Positions 27,722-37,364 of a stretch of DNA of 64,000 nt are shown piece after piece (within the stretch, counting starts at the first letter, position 1; each line of letters begins with the position of its first letter). The notes under the pieces were generated by a model, which saw nothing but the letters and a program-made list of their open reading frames with translations, ran no database searches and had not been told where the DNA came from. The position numbers and the translations under genes are program-made. Origin of the DNA: Prochlorococcus marinus CUG1433 (GTDB taxonomy: Bacteria; Cyanobacteriota; Cyanobacteriia; PCC-6307; Cyanobiaceae); contig JAEPLN010000001.1 of assembly GCA_017644425.1 (NCBI GenBank), positions 1,488,001 through 1,552,000 of the forward strand. Direction: 5' to 3'.

Positions 27722-27764
27722 GTATTAAATAATACAAATGAATGCATTGATCGAAATATAAATT
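27722..27764 (+). promoter_or_regulatory. NtcA-activated class II promoter of napA
   Basis: GTA TTAAATAA TAC at 27722-27735, then about 22 bp, then TATAAA/TAAATT (27757-27764). This is the canonical spacing of NtcA-activated cyanobacterial promoters and would give a leader of about 20 nt before napA. Confidence 0.75.
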
Positions 27765-27791
27765 GCTTGAAATTAATCTCGAAAAAATTTT

Positions 27792-29345
27792 ATGTTAAGT
27801 GATGTTTGGTCTTTAAATGGCAGATATAGAACTCTTCACCTCACCTGGTTTGCCTTTTTTCTTACTTTTGTTGTTTGGTTTAACCTCGCACCTCTTGCAA
27901 CTACTGTTAAAGCCGATTTAGGTTTATCTGTTGCTCAAATTAGAACAGTAGCAATATGTAATGTTGCTTTGACTATCCCTGCAAGAGTTTTGATTGGAAT
28001 GTTATTGGATAAATTTGGCCCAAGAAAAACTTACTCAACAATCTTGATATTTTCTGTCGTCCCATGTTTATTATTTGCTAGTGCTCAAGACTTCAATCAA
28101 CTTGTTATTGCGAGATTGCTTTTGTCAATAGTAGGAGCAGGTTTTGTTATCGGAATAAGAATGGTATCTGAGTGGTTCCCTCCCAAAGAAATTGGTTTGG
28201 CTGAGGGAATATATGGAGGATGGGGAAATTTTGGATCTGCTTTTTCTGCCCTTTCTCTTGTTGCCGTAGCTGGATTTTTGTCTTTTTCAGGAGGGTTTGA
28301 GTTGCCAACTGGAGCTGTACTTAATTGGAGGGGAGCTATTGCTCTTACAGGAATTATTTCTTTCGTTTATGGAATTATTTATTTCTTTAGTGTGACTGAT
28401 ACACCTCCAGGAAAACCTTATCAAAGGCCTGCAAAAACAGCTGGTTTAGAAGTAACGAGTATAAGAGATTTTTGGGGTTTAATTGGGATGAATGTCCCAT
28501 TCGCAGCAATTCTTTCAGTCCTATGTTGGAGACTTCAAAAAGTAGGTTTCCTTACTTCATCTACTTATCCAATAGCCTTAATCGCAGTTTTAGCGTGGTT
28601 TATTTTCCAAACTTGGGGAATTATAAGAACGAATATTGAATTATTAAATGGAACTAAAATTTACCCTAAAGAAGATAGATATGAATTCAAACAAGTAGCT
28701 ATTTTGGAATTAACTTACATTGTGAATTTTGGATCAGAATTGGCAGTAGTTTCAATGCTTCCTAGTTTCTTTGAATTTACATTTGATTTACCTAAAGCTG
28801 TAGCCGGAATTCTTGCATCATGTTATGCATTTGTGAATTTAATAGCTAGACCTGCCGGAGGATTGATATCTGACAGAACAGGCAATAGAAAAAACACAAT
28901 GGGATTCTTAACTATGGGATTAGGGTTTGGATATCTATTGATGTCTTTAATAAAACCTGGAACTTTCACAGGATCAGCAGGAATTCTTATGGCTGTATTT
29001 TTAACTATGCTTTGTTCATTTTTTGTTCAATCAGGAGAAGGTTCAACTTTTGCTTTAGTTCCCTTAGTTAAAAAAAGAGTAACAGGACAAATAGCTGGAT
29101 TGGTTGGGGCTTATGGAAATGTTGGTGCAGTAACTTATCTAAATATTTATAGCCTTTTACCTTTATGGATGGGTGGAGGTAAAGATCCTTCTCCAGAAAT
29201 AATTGCTGCTTCAAATAGTGCCTTCTTCCAAGTCTTAGGTATAGCAGGATTAATAGTTGGATTCTTCTGTTATTTCTTTTTAAAGGAACCTCAAGGATCA
29301 TTCGCGGATGCTTATGAAGGCGAAAAAGCTGAAAATTACGTTTAA
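27792..29345 (+). CDS. napA: Nitrate/nitrite permease, MFS type (NapA/NrtP)
   Basis: 517 residues, about 12 membrane helices, nitrate/nitrite porter family of the major facilitator superfamily. Signatures are NLAPLATTVKADLGLS, VIGIRMVSEWFPPKEIGLAE, GGWGNFGSAF and the second GGWGN-like repeat GLVGAYGNVGAVTYL. Marine picocyanobacteria use this single-protein permease in place of the freshwater NrtABCD transporter. It lies 35 bp upstream of narB in one operon under a clear NtcA site. Confidence 0.96.
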   Translation: MLSDVWSLNGRYRTLHLTWFAFFLTFVVWFNLAPLATTVKADLGLSVAQIRTVAICNVALTIPARVLIGMLLDKFGPRKTYSTILIFSVVPCLLFASAQDFNQLVIARLLLSIVGAGFVIGIRMVSEWFPPKEIGLAEGIYGGWGNFGSAFSALSLVAVAGFLSFSGGFELPTGAVLNWRGAIALTGIISFVYGIIYFFSVTDTPPGKPYQRPAKTAGLEVTSIRDFWGLIGMNVPFAAILSVLCWRLQKVGFLTSSTYPIALIAVLAWFIFQTWGIIRTNIELLNGTKIYPKEDRYEFKQVAILELTYIVNFGSELAVVSMLPSFFEFTFDLPKAVAGILASCYAFVNLIARPAGGLISDRTGNRKNTMGFLTMGLGFGYLLMSLIKPGTFTGSAGILMAVFLTMLCSFFVQSGEGSTFALVPLVKKRVTGQIAGLVGAYGNVGAVTYLNIYSLLPLWMGGGKDPSPEIIAASNSAFFQVLGIAGLIVGFFCYFFLKEPQGSFADAYEGEKAENYV

Positions 29346-29380
29346 CCAACAACTATTGAGATATTTATAAAAGAAATTTT

Positions 29381-31492
29381 ATGAATTTTACTAAAAGTCA
29401 ATGCCCATATTGCGGTGTTGGCTGTGGTTTAAAAATGAAGCCTAAAAGTTCGGTTTCTGATGATAAATGGTTAGTCAGTGGAGATAGGGATAGTCCTTCA
29501 ACTCAAGGTAAATTGTGCGTAAAAGGAGCAACAGTATGTGAGACCTTAAAAGATGGGAGATTAAAAGAACCACTTTACAGGGAAAATTTAAATGAAGAAT
29601 TTAAAGAAATTTCCTGGGACGAATCATACGAAATTATGAAAGAGAATATTTTGAGTTCTATAAAAAATTATGGACCTGATTCAATAGCTATGTATGGCTC
29701 AGGTCAATTTCATACTGAAGATTATTACGTAGCCCAAAAGCTTCTCAAGGGGGCAATAGGCACAAATAATTTTGATGCTAATTCAAGACTATGTATGAGC
29801 TCAGCAGTAGCTGGATATAACAGAAGTTTTGGCTCTGATGGCCCACCTTGTTGTTATGAAGATATTGATCATTGCTCTTTAATTTTATTAATAGGGACAA
29901 ATACTGCAGAATGTCATCCCGTTCTTTTTGATCGAATTAAAAAACGTAAAAGAAACGTAAATGATAATTTAAAAGTAATAGTAATTGACCCAAGAGAAAC
30001 TGAAACTTCATCCATAGCAGATTTTTATTTACAAATTTCTTCTGGAACAGATCTATTTTTATTTATTGGGATTGCGAATTATCTTTATAAGAATCAATTA
30101 ACTGATCAAAATTTCATTGATAAGTCGACCGAAAGCTTTTTTGATTTTGTAAAACATATACAAAAATGGGATTTAAAAAAAATAAGTGAAATTTGCAATA
30201 TATCCGAGAAAACAATTATTGATATTTCAAAATTATGGGGAGAAAGTAAAAATGTTCTAAGTCTTTGGTCGATGGGTTTGAATCAAAGGCAAGAGGGTAC
30301 AGCAGCAGTAAATGGGCTAATAAATCTTCATTTAATGACCGGCCAAATAGGCAAAGAAGGTTCTGGTCCTTTTTCCTTAACTGGCCAACCAAACGCTATG
30401 GGTGGGAGAGAAGCAGGAGGACTATCGCACCTTCTTCCAGGATATAGATTTGTAAAAAATAAAATAGATAGGAATGAAATTGAAAAAATATGGGGGTTCC
30501 CTGAGGGAAAGATATCTGCAAAACAGGGTCTATCTGCATTTGAACAAATAGAAGCTATAAAAAAAGGATCTGTGAAAATTTGGTGGATTGCAGCTACGAA
30601 CCCTTTGGTTAGCATGCCTAATTTAAACTTTGTAAAAAAAGCACTTTTAAAATGTCCTTTGATTATCCTCAACGAATCTTATGAACAAAGTGAATCAATT
30701 AAATATGCTCATCTAGTATTGCCCGCAGCTCAATGGAGCGAAAAAGATGGTGTTATGACAAATTCAGAAAGAAGAGTAACCCTTTGCCCATCTTTCAGAG
30801 AATCGAATAAAAATTCAAAACCAGATTGGCAAATATTTGCTGAATTAGGACAGAAGATAGGCTATTTCAAACAATTTGAATATGAATCTTCATCGGAAGT
30901 TTATGATGAATTTTTAAAAACTACCACAAAAAGATTATGCGATATGAGCGGATTATCATATCAATTATTAAAAAATCATGGTCCTCAACAATGGCCTTAT
31001 CCTAAAGGCAGCTTACCTAGTACATCTTCAAAAAGATTATATGAAGATGGTTATTTCCCAACTGAGACTGGCAAAGCAAATTTTTGTATTGATGATCCTA
31101 TTGGGTTGGCTGAACCTCCTTCAGATGAGTACCCACTAATTTTGACAATTGGAAGATATCTAAGTCAATGGCATACAATGACAAGAACTTCTAAAGTTCC
31201 AAAACTTACAAAAAAGAATCCAGAACCGTTATTGGAAATTAATTCTAAAGATGCTTTATCTTTAAAAATCAAAAATGATGAAATAGTAAAAATTAAATCC
31301 AAAAGAGGGGAAGTTCAAGCAAAAGTTCAGATTACTGACAAAATTAAAGCAGGTACAGTTTTTTTACCAATGCATTGGGGTTTTAGTCAAAAAAATATGT
31401 GTGAAGTAAACTCTTTGATGCATGAAAAGTCATGCCCGATATCAAAACAACCGGAATTAAAAGCATGCTCAGTAATAATTGTTCCAAACTAG
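29381..31492 (+). CDS. narB: Assimilatory ferredoxin-nitrate reductase
   Basis: 703 residues, molybdopterin oxidoreductase of the NarB type. The N-terminal 4Fe-4S site is Cys8, Cys11, Cys15 (CPYCGVGC) plus Cys46 in LCVKGA. SRLCMSSAVAGYNRSFGSDG is the Mo-site region, and the C-terminal dinucleotide-binding domain shows GRYLSQWHTMTRTSKVP. It reduces nitrate to nitrite with ferredoxin electrons in the cytoplasm, and its bis-MGD cofactor is supplied by the moa/moe/mob genes around it. Co-transcribed with napA. Confidence 0.97.
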   Translation: MNFTKSQCPYCGVGCGLKMKPKSSVSDDKWLVSGDRDSPSTQGKLCVKGATVCETLKDGRLKEPLYRENLNEEFKEISWDESYEIMKENILSSIKNYGPDSIAMYGSGQFHTEDYYVAQKLLKGAIGTNNFDANSRLCMSSAVAGYNRSFGSDGPPCCYEDIDHCSLILLIGTNTAECHPVLFDRIKKRKRNVNDNLKVIVIDPRETETSSIADFYLQISSGTDLFLFIGIANYLYKNQLTDQNFIDKSTESFFDFVKHIQKWDLKKISEICNISEKTIIDISKLWGESKNVLSLWSMGLNQRQEGTAAVNGLINLHLMTGQIGKEGSGPFSLTGQPNAMGGREAGGLSHLLPGYRFVKNKIDRNEIEKIWGFPEGKISAKQGLSAFEQIEAIKKGSVKIWWIAATNPLVSMPNLNFVKKALLKCPLIILNESYEQSESIKYAHLVLPAAQWSEKDGVMTNSERRVTLCPSFRESNKNSKPDWQIFAELGQKIGYFKQFEYESSSEVYDEFLKTTTKRLCDMSGLSYQLLKNHGPQQWPYPKGSLPSTSSKRLYEDGYFPTETGKANFCIDDPIGLAEPPSDEYPLILTIGRYLSQWHTMTRTSKVPKLTKKNPEPLLEINSKDALSLKIKNDEIVKIKSKRGEVQAKVQITDKIKAGTVFLPMHWGFSQKNMCEVNSLMHEKSCPISKQPELKACSVIIVPN

Positions 31493-31501
31493 TCAATAAT
31501 C

Positions 31502-31963
31502 TTATTTCAGAATCTCATCAAATGCTCTATCCAAATTGTTGTGTTCATGGCTTGGTCTAACTAATTTGCAAAAAGCAAATCTATCTAATTCGTTTAAATT
31601 TCTCCATTTTTCAACTGAAATATTAATTCCCCTTGCTAGTGCCGATTTTAAAACTTGTTCAGGAACTTTATTTTTATTTTGCCAAGGTTGATTAATTGAA
31701 ATTTCTATTTCTTTTGCTTCTCCATATTTTGAATTAGATGTAATTTCTTTTAAAAAAGTTTTTAAATCAATGAGATCTTTTTTTGAATCTGGCCAATCTA
31801 CTATCTTATTTTTTTCAATTAAATTAAAATCTTGCCAATGAGTAAGTTTTAATTTTATTCCAATTAAATCAAGTTTCCTTCTTACACATAAAGGAATGCA
31901 TCTTAAGTCTTTAATAAAATCATCCTCGAAATTAAAATAATGATTTGATTGACTGTTAACCAA
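31502..31963 (-). CDS. Nitrate reductase-associated protein
   Basis: 153 residues matching the cyanobacterial nitrate-reductase-associated family: YFNFEDDFIKDLRCIPLCVR near the N-terminus, ending PSHEHNNLDRAFDEIL. The family nearly always lies beside narB; its biochemical role is not established. The start is TTG at 31963. It converges on narB with 9 bp between stops. Confidence 0.8.
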   Translation of the reverse strand: MVNSQSNHYFNFEDDFIKDLRCIPLCVRRKLDLIGIKLKLTHWQDFNLIEKNKIVDWPDSKKDLIDLKTFLKEITSNSKYGEAKEIEISINQPWQNKNKVPEQVLKSALARGINISVEKWRNLNELDRFAFCKLVRPSHEHNNLDRAFDEILK

Positions 31964-32064
31964 AATTAAATAGATATTTTATTAATAAATTAATGCTAAG
32001 TATAAAAAATTGATATTAGCTTTATTAAAAATTTTATTTTTTGTATTATTGAATAAATTGCTAA

Positions 32065-32550
32065 ATGGAAATGGATAAATCTTTAACTCATATTAATGAA
32101 AGGGGAGAAATGAACATAGTTGATATTTCAGATAAAGTAGAAACTAGAAGAGAGGCTTTAGCAGAAGGATATATTAATTTAAACAAAGAAATATTAGAAA
32201 AAATAAAAAATGAAAAAATTAAAAAAGGTGATATTTTTGCAGCGGCTAGATTTTCTGCAATAAATGGTGCAAAAAAAACCTCAGAACTTATTCCTCTCTG
32301 TCATAATTTATCGTTGAATAAAATCACAATTGATTTTGAAATTTGTGAATCAATGAAAGCAATTAAAATTATTGCTTTTTGCAAATCTCATTCTAAAACA
32401 GGTGTTGAGATGGAGGCTCTTACATCAGTTTCAATTGGTCTTCTCACTCTATATGACATGCTCAAAGCTTTAGATCCTTTTATGACTATTGATAATATTC
32501 GCCTTTTAGAAAAAAAAGGTGGTAAAAATGGAATATTAAAAAGAAGTTAA
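32065..32550 (+). CDS. moaC: Cyclic pyranopterin monophosphate synthase
   Basis: 161 residues, full MoaC: LTHINERGEMNIVDISDKVE at the start, PLCHNLSLNKI and KTGVEMEALTSVSIGLLTLY in the catalytic region. It converts 3',8-cyclo-GTP into cPMP, the step after MoaA. Twelve bp upstream of moeA in a two-gene operon, divergent from the nitrate-reductase-associated gene. Confidence 0.97.
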   Translation: MEMDKSLTHINERGEMNIVDISDKVETRREALAEGYINLNKEILEKIKNEKIKKGDIFAAARFSAINGAKKTSELIPLCHNLSLNKITIDFEICESMKAIKIIAFCKSHSKTGVEMEALTSVSIGLLTLYDMLKALDPFMTIDNIRLLEKKGGKNGILKRS

Positions 32551-32562
32551 GTACTCACAATA

Positions 32563-33825
32563 ATGGGAATTGATATTAACAATCAGGGTCTTTATTTAAA
32601 CGATGCTATTAAAAAAATCTTGGAAGAGATGGATACTTTAATGGTGAATAATGAAATTTTACATAAGGAAGAGATAAATTTAGATGAAGCACTTGGAAAA
32701 GTTTCTATGGAGGAAATCTTATCTGAGGAAGATATGCCAGGTTATAGATCATCAGTTATGGATGGATATGCGTTAGGAGAATCAACTAAAGGGAATAAAT
32801 GGAAAATTGTCGGAGAGTCTTTTCCCGGAAAGCCATTTAATGATCTTCTTAAAAAAGGTGAAGCTGTAACTATTAGCACAGGTTCATTTGTGCCAGATAA
32901 TTGTTTTTCTGTGATTCCTCAAGAACAAGTTTCTTTAGAATTATTAAAAGGAAATGAGTATATTATTAAAAAAGAAACATCATCTAATAACTCTTGGATT
33001 AGAGAAAAAAATGATCAAGTATTTAAAGGTGAAATATTAATCAAGAAGGGGGTAAAGATTACACCTGGGATTTTAAGTAAATTAGCAAGTTGTGGGATAA
33101 AAACTATAAAAGTTAGTAAAACTTCTAAATTGGGTTTACTAATTACTGGAGATGAACTTATCAAATCAGGAACTGTAAGAAAGAAAGGAGAAATATGGGA
33201 AAGTAATAGTATTTTGATAAAATCAATTGCAAAAAATCTTGGATTTGAAATTAATGAAATTCATATAGAAAAGGATAATTATCAAAATATAAAAAATTCT
33301 CTTAGAAATATTTCTGAATTTAATGATGTGGTTATTTCAGTTGGCGGGATATCAGTGGGTAAAAAAGATTTTTTAAAAGATATTGTTAACGAGATAGGAG
33401 AGATTAAATTTTGGAAACTATTTTTAAAGCCAGGAAAACCCTTTGCTTTTGGATTGATAAACAAAAAAATTCCTTATTTTGGATTACCTGGGAATCCCGT
33501 TTCAGCAGCTATTACTTTTATCCAACTTGTTTGGCCCGCACTTCAGAAACTTGAAGGAATTACTAATATTGAATTCCCTCTTAGGATTAAGGTTAAGCTG
33601 AATTCTGATTTGAAAAGAAGAAAAGGGAGACCTGAATTGCTTAGAGGCAAACTTATCGTTAATGAAGAAGGTGAATTAATTGCAGATATTTCTGAAGAAC
33701 AATCCTCATCAAAGATTAGTTCAATATCTAATTCAGATTTATTAATAGAAATACCTTCTGAAATTGATTTTTGTCAAAAAGGAAATTTATTATGGGCACA
33801 ACTTTTAAAAAATAATTTTTTATAA
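32563..33825 (+). CDS. moeA: Molybdopterin molybdotransferase
   Basis: 420 residues. Domain signatures are MPGYRSSVMDGYALG, LLITGDELIKSG, VVISVGGISVGKKDFLKD and YFGLPGNPVSAAITF. MoeA inserts molybdenum into adenylated molybdopterin made by the MogA/MoaB-type protein. Second gene after moaC; its stop overlaps the converging moaE stop by 6 bp. Confidence 0.97.
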   Translation: MGIDINNQGLYLNDAIKKILEEMDTLMVNNEILHKEEINLDEALGKVSMEEILSEEDMPGYRSSVMDGYALGESTKGNKWKIVGESFPGKPFNDLLKKGEAVTISTGSFVPDNCFSVIPQEQVSLELLKGNEYIIKKETSSNNSWIREKNDQVFKGEILIKKGVKITPGILSKLASCGIKTIKVSKTSKLGLLITGDELIKSGTVRKKGEIWESNSILIKSIAKNLGFEINEIHIEKDNYQNIKNSLRNISEFNDVVISVGGISVGKKDFLKDIVNEIGEIKFWKLFLKPGKPFAFGLINKKIPYFGLPGNPVSAAITFIQLVWPALQKLEGITNIEFPLRIKVKLNSDLKRRKGRPELLRGKLIVNEEGELIADISEEQSSSKISSISNSDLLIEIPSEIDFCQKGNLLWAQLLKNNFL

Positions 33826-34272
33826 TTCAAAGCCTAATTCAGTATTCTTTTTTACCCATGAGGATCCTTTGAAAGTCCATTCTTTTTTCCAAAAAGGAAC
33901 TTTGTATTTTGTAAATTCAAGTATTTCTTGGAGATATTTATTTGCAATGCCTCTATGATTTGCACTTACTGCTATTAAAATAATAGGTTCGTTAGGGTAA
34001 ATAAAACCTATCCTGTGTAAGAGAAAAATACATAAATCATCCTGTTTTTCAGAAATTTTCATTAAATATCTTTTAATATAATTTTCGGTCATTCCTTTAT
34101 AATGAACAATTTCTAGTTTCTTTAAATCATTTCCAAATTGATCAAAAGGCCTTACTCTTCCAATAAAAAGAGAGTTTGCTGAATTCTTATTGACCTTCTC
34201 CCAAAGTTCGAATTCTTTATAAGGATTAAAAGTTTCTTCTAGGATTTTAAATTGTATTCTTAAATTATCCAC
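33820..34272 (-). CDS. moaE: Molybdopterin synthase catalytic subunit
   Basis: 150 residues from a GTG at 34272 that overlaps the moaD stop (GGTGGATAA). The longer open frame to 34323 is rejected because it runs into moaD. MoaE motifs: FIGRVRPFDQFGNDLKKLE, HRIGFIYPNEPII, SANHRGIANKYL and the catalytic lysine region PFWKKEWTF. With MoaD it adds dithiolene sulfur to cPMP. moaD-moaE form an operon. Confidence 0.94.
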   Translation of the reverse strand: MDNLRIQFKILEETFNPYKEFELWEKVNKNSANSLFIGRVRPFDQFGNDLKKLEIVHYKGMTENYIKRYLMKISEKQDDLCIFLLHRIGFIYPNEPIILIAVSANHRGIANKYLQEILEFTKYKVPFWKKEWTFKGSSWVKKNTELGFEL

Positions 34273-34516
34273 CGGTAAACATTGGCATAAATGCCACCTC
34301 ATCATCTGGATTAATCTTCGCATCCATATCTGTAATTTCTTGATTAATAGAAACGATAATATTATCTTTAGGTAAATTAGAATTAATTAATTTCCATACA
34401 GAAAAAACCTTCATTTGAGAGCCTTCAATTGTAAGAAATTTTTCATTCCATCCTAGATCTTCAGCGATACTAGATAATAAAACCACCTTAATTTTGTTAG
34501 ATTTTTCATTTTCCAT
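34265..34516 (-). CDS. moaD: Molybdopterin synthase sulfur carrier subunit
   Basis: 83 residues, ubiquitin-like fold ending in PMFTGG: the C-terminal Gly-Gly is thiocarboxylated to donate sulfur to MoaE. NPDDEVAFMPMFTGG is the family's tail. It overlaps moaE by 8 bp. The divergent moaB starts 35 bp away, so both promoters share a very short interval. Confidence 0.93.
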   Translation of the reverse strand: MENEKSNKIKVVLLSSIAEDLGWNEKFLTIEGSQMKVFSVWKLINSNLPKDNIIVSINQEITDMDAKINPDDEVAFMPMFTGG

Positions 34517-34551
34517 CTATAGTGATCTAGTAACTAATGGTTTAATTTTAA

Positions 34552-35046
34552 GTGGTTTCTATAGCTTTGCTTACTGTTTCTGATACTCGTAACACAAAAA
34601 ATGATGAGAGTGGAAATTATCTACTTCAAGAGGCTGAGAAATCAGGACACAATATCTTTAATAAGATAATTTGCAAAGATGATATTTATTTAATTAGAAA
34701 ATATATAAGCGATTGGATCTCAGATCCAAATATTGATGTGATTATTACAACAGGTGGTACAGGAATTACAGCTAGGGACGTTACTCCTGAAGCTGTTAGA
34801 CCTTTATTAGATAAAGAGATTGATGGTTTTGGGGAAACTTTTAGATTTTTATCATTTAAAAAGATAGGAACAAGTACTTTACAAAGTAGGTGTATTGCGG
34901 GGTCTGCAAATGGTAAGTTTTTATTCGTTTTGCCTGGATCTAAGGATGCTGTGATGACAGGTTGGCAAGATATAATTTCTTATCAACTTAATGAAAATAC
35001 AAAACCTTGTAACTTAATAAATCTCATTGATAAGCTAAAACAATAA
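34552..35046 (+). CDS. moaB: Molybdenum cofactor protein MoaB/MogA family
   Basis: 164 residues with a GTG start. LLTVSDTRNTKNDESGNYL and the molybdopterin-binding TTGGTGITARDVTPEAVRPL identify the family. It adenylates molybdopterin before molybdenum insertion by MoeA. Converges on the helical-repeat gene with 9 bp between. Confidence 0.94.
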   Translation: MVSIALLTVSDTRNTKNDESGNYLLQEAEKSGHNIFNKIICKDDIYLIRKYISDWISDPNIDVIITTGGTGITARDVTPEAVRPLLDKEIDGFGETFRFLSFKKIGTSTLQSRCIAGSANGKFLFVLPGSKDAVMTGWQDIISYQLNENTKPCNLINLIDKLKQ

Positions 35047-35055
35047 TTCTCTAGT

Positions 35056-35784
35056 TTATTTATTTATTAGAAATTGATTTGAGATTACTTTTTGATTTTT
35101 TATGCATTTAAGTAGAGAAGGATCTTTTATTTCATTTTCTAATTTTGATAATTGTTCAAAACTATTATCATTCCAAATACTCCCTAAAGAAAAAATTGCA
35201 TATTTAGCGATTTCTAATTCTTTATTTAAAGAATATTTATAGAGCAATTTACAAACTATTTCGCTTTCTCTTCTTTTTAAGATAGAGATTATCTTGTAGT
35301 TGATTTTGAAATTATCGTAAATTTTTATTTGATCAATAAAATATAATAATTTTTCATCAGTTAATTGATGAGCTTTGAAATGGAGAATATTAAGGCCTGC
35401 AATCCAAAAATCTATTTCGCAAATATCGAATATTTCTCTTATTAATTGAAGTTCAATTTCTCCTCCCCAGGGCTCTAAAGCATTAATTATATGAATATTT
35501 AACTTATTATTTTGATAAAGATTTTTTAGTAAAAGATCTTTTGCATTTTTTTCATTTGTTAATTTAAGGGCCTCAATTAATTCAACTTTAAGGCCAAATT
35601 TTTTTATCATCTTTTCAAGTAAAAAATATCCTTTCCTTTCTTGCATACCTATCTTTTCCGCAATAACTTTACGAATCTCAAAAGATAATTCCAATGAATA
35701 GTAGGAAAATAGAATATCAAGATCTAATTTTTTTGAACCTAATCCATTTAAAACTTCTAATATTTCAGATTCACTTTTGCTCAT
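35056..35784 (-). CDS. Helical-repeat (HEAT-like) protein beside nirA, possible NirX
   Basis: 242 residues, all helical and acidic, with HEAT-like repeats such as ELEIAKYAIFSLGSIWND and LIREIFDICEIDFWIAGLNI. No catalytic motif. It lies 10 bp downstream of nirA on the same strand. Prochlorococcus and Synechococcus nitrite/nitrate clusters carry a gene called nirX next to nirA, and position suggests this is that gene, but I cannot confirm identity by sequence alone. Confidence 0.7.
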   Translation of the reverse strand: MSKSESEILEVLNGLGSKKLDLDILFSYYSLELSFEIRKVIAEKIGMQERKGYFLLEKMIKKFGLKVELIEALKLTNEKNAKDLLLKNLYQNNKLNIHIINALEPWGGEIELQLIREIFDICEIDFWIAGLNILHFKAHQLTDEKLLYFIDQIKIYDNFKINYKIISILKRRESEIVCKLLYKYSLNKELEIAKYAIFSLGSIWNDNSFEQLSKLENEIKDPSLLKCIKNQKVISNQFLINK

Positions 35785-35794
35785 TAATATGTTT

Positions 35795-37318
35795 TTAGGT
35801 TTTTAACTTTGCATTAAATTTGTTGATTAAAATTTCTTTGATTAAATTATAAATTTCATGTTTACTAACTTTTTTAAATTCGGTTTCACCTAAAGTTTGC
35901 AGGTGATCTTGTCTTCCTCCAATACTGACATTATATCCATCCTCAGTTCCACCTCCCTCTTTTTTTACCTTTGTGCCGGTCATGCCAATACCACCCATAT
36001 GAGCTTGCCCACAATTATTTGGACATCCTGTCCAATGGATTTTAACCTCCTCTGATAATTCAAGTTCTCGATCTAATTTTTCAGAAATATTCCTTGCTAT
36101 ATCTTTGGTATTTGCAAGAGCAAAGCTACAATAACTACTCCCTGTACATGAAACGGTACTCGCTGAAAAATGGGATGGATTTAATTTGAATTTATTAATA
36201 ATTTCTTCATTACCAAATTCTTCTAAAATGCTATCTTTCAGGCCAACAATAATTAGATTTTGATCTTCGGTTAGTCTTACTTCACTTTGTCCATATTTTT
36301 CACTTAATCTTGCAATTTCTTGTATGTCTTCTACACATAATCTTCCTACAGGAATATGTAATCCAGCAAAGTAAAGATTGTTTTGTTTTTGTTTATTAAT
36401 CCCAAATAAACTTCTTTGTTTTTCATTGAAAATTGAGCCTGGATCGTTCGACAAAGTTCCAAATTTTTCTTCTACAAGTTCTCTAAATTTTTCAATACCT
36501 ATAGAGTTTAAATAATATCTAAATCTTCCTTTATTTCTTAGAAATCTATCTCCATTATCTCGCCAAAGGGAAGTAATAATTCCAGTTATTTTACATATAT
36601 CTTTTTCTTCTACCCAGACATCTAGAGGTATAGCATAAGCATTTAAATTTGCTGATAAAATTCCTCCAACCCAAACACCAAAGCCTAATATTCCATTTTT
36701 AAAAACAGGATGAAAGATAAGATCATTATGTAGAAGAAAATTATCTTTTGCTCCGGCAACTGCAGTATTCCACTTCCTCGGTAAATTGGAGAATTCGGGG
36801 TTACCATTACCAGAATTTGTTAAGTAATCTTCTAATTCAGAAGTATATTTTCTTGTATCAATAATTTCTTCAGGATCAATTCCCGCTAGTGGATTGCCAG
36901 TAACATTTCTTGGATTATCCATTCCAGACTGAACGGATGTGATATCAACCTCTCTAAGTCTTTTAATAATATCTGGTAGATCATTTATCAAAACACCCCT
37001 TAATTGAATATTTTGCCTAGTTGTTATATCTGCAGAACCGTCTTCTCCGTATCTAGCAACTATTGAAGCGATTACTCTCAACTGATTAGAGTTTAAAATT
37101 CCATTGGGAACTCTAAGCCTCATCATAAATCTTCCAGGAGTTTTTGGTCTCCAAAAAAGGCCATACCACTTTAAGCGCATTTGCAAATCTACTTCATCCA
37201 TCTCTTCCCAGCCTTTAAGAGCATAATCATCTAATTCTTCAAAAATTTTCAGACCATCTTTCTCCGCCTTTTGCTTTTCAATCTTATTTAATTTTTTATC
37301 ATTTAAATAATATTGCAT
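35795..37318 (-). CDS. nirA: Ferredoxin-nitrite reductase
   Basis: 507 residues. Siroheme/4Fe-4S ligands are in CTGSSYCSFALANTK (C-x5-C) and HWTGCPNNCGQAHMGGIG (C-x3-C). The substrate domain shows VPNGILNSNQLRVIASIVAR and ADITTRQNIQLRG. It reduces nitrite to ammonium with six ferredoxin electrons, completing assimilation after NarB. First gene of nirA plus the helical-repeat gene. Upstream are a near-consensus NtcA site and an AT-rich inverted repeat. Confidence 0.97.
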   Translation of the reverse strand: MQYYLNDKKLNKIEKQKAEKDGLKIFEELDDYALKGWEEMDEVDLQMRLKWYGLFWRPKTPGRFMMRLRVPNGILNSNQLRVIASIVARYGEDGSADITTRQNIQLRGVLINDLPDIIKRLREVDITSVQSGMDNPRNVTGNPLAGIDPEEIIDTRKYTSELEDYLTNSGNGNPEFSNLPRKWNTAVAGAKDNFLLHNDLIFHPVFKNGILGFGVWVGGILSANLNAYAIPLDVWVEEKDICKITGIITSLWRDNGDRFLRNKGRFRYYLNSIGIEKFRELVEEKFGTLSNDPGSIFNEKQRSLFGINKQKQNNLYFAGLHIPVGRLCVEDIQEIARLSEKYGQSEVRLTEDQNLIIVGLKDSILEEFGNEEIINKFKLNPSHFSASTVSCTGSSYCSFALANTKDIARNISEKLDRELELSEEVKIHWTGCPNNCGQAHMGGIGMTGTKVKKEGGGTEDGYNVSIGGRQDHLQTLGETEFKKVSKHEIYNLIKEILINKFNAKLKT

Positions 37319-37364
37319 ATTAATTTTTATTTATTTACTTTTATAAGATTTTAGACAATTTAAT

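Noticed and set aside
29068-29352. Minus-strand frame of 94 codons
   Set aside because: Antisense to the 3' end of napA; repetitive Leu/Arg/Lys composition typical of a shadow frame.
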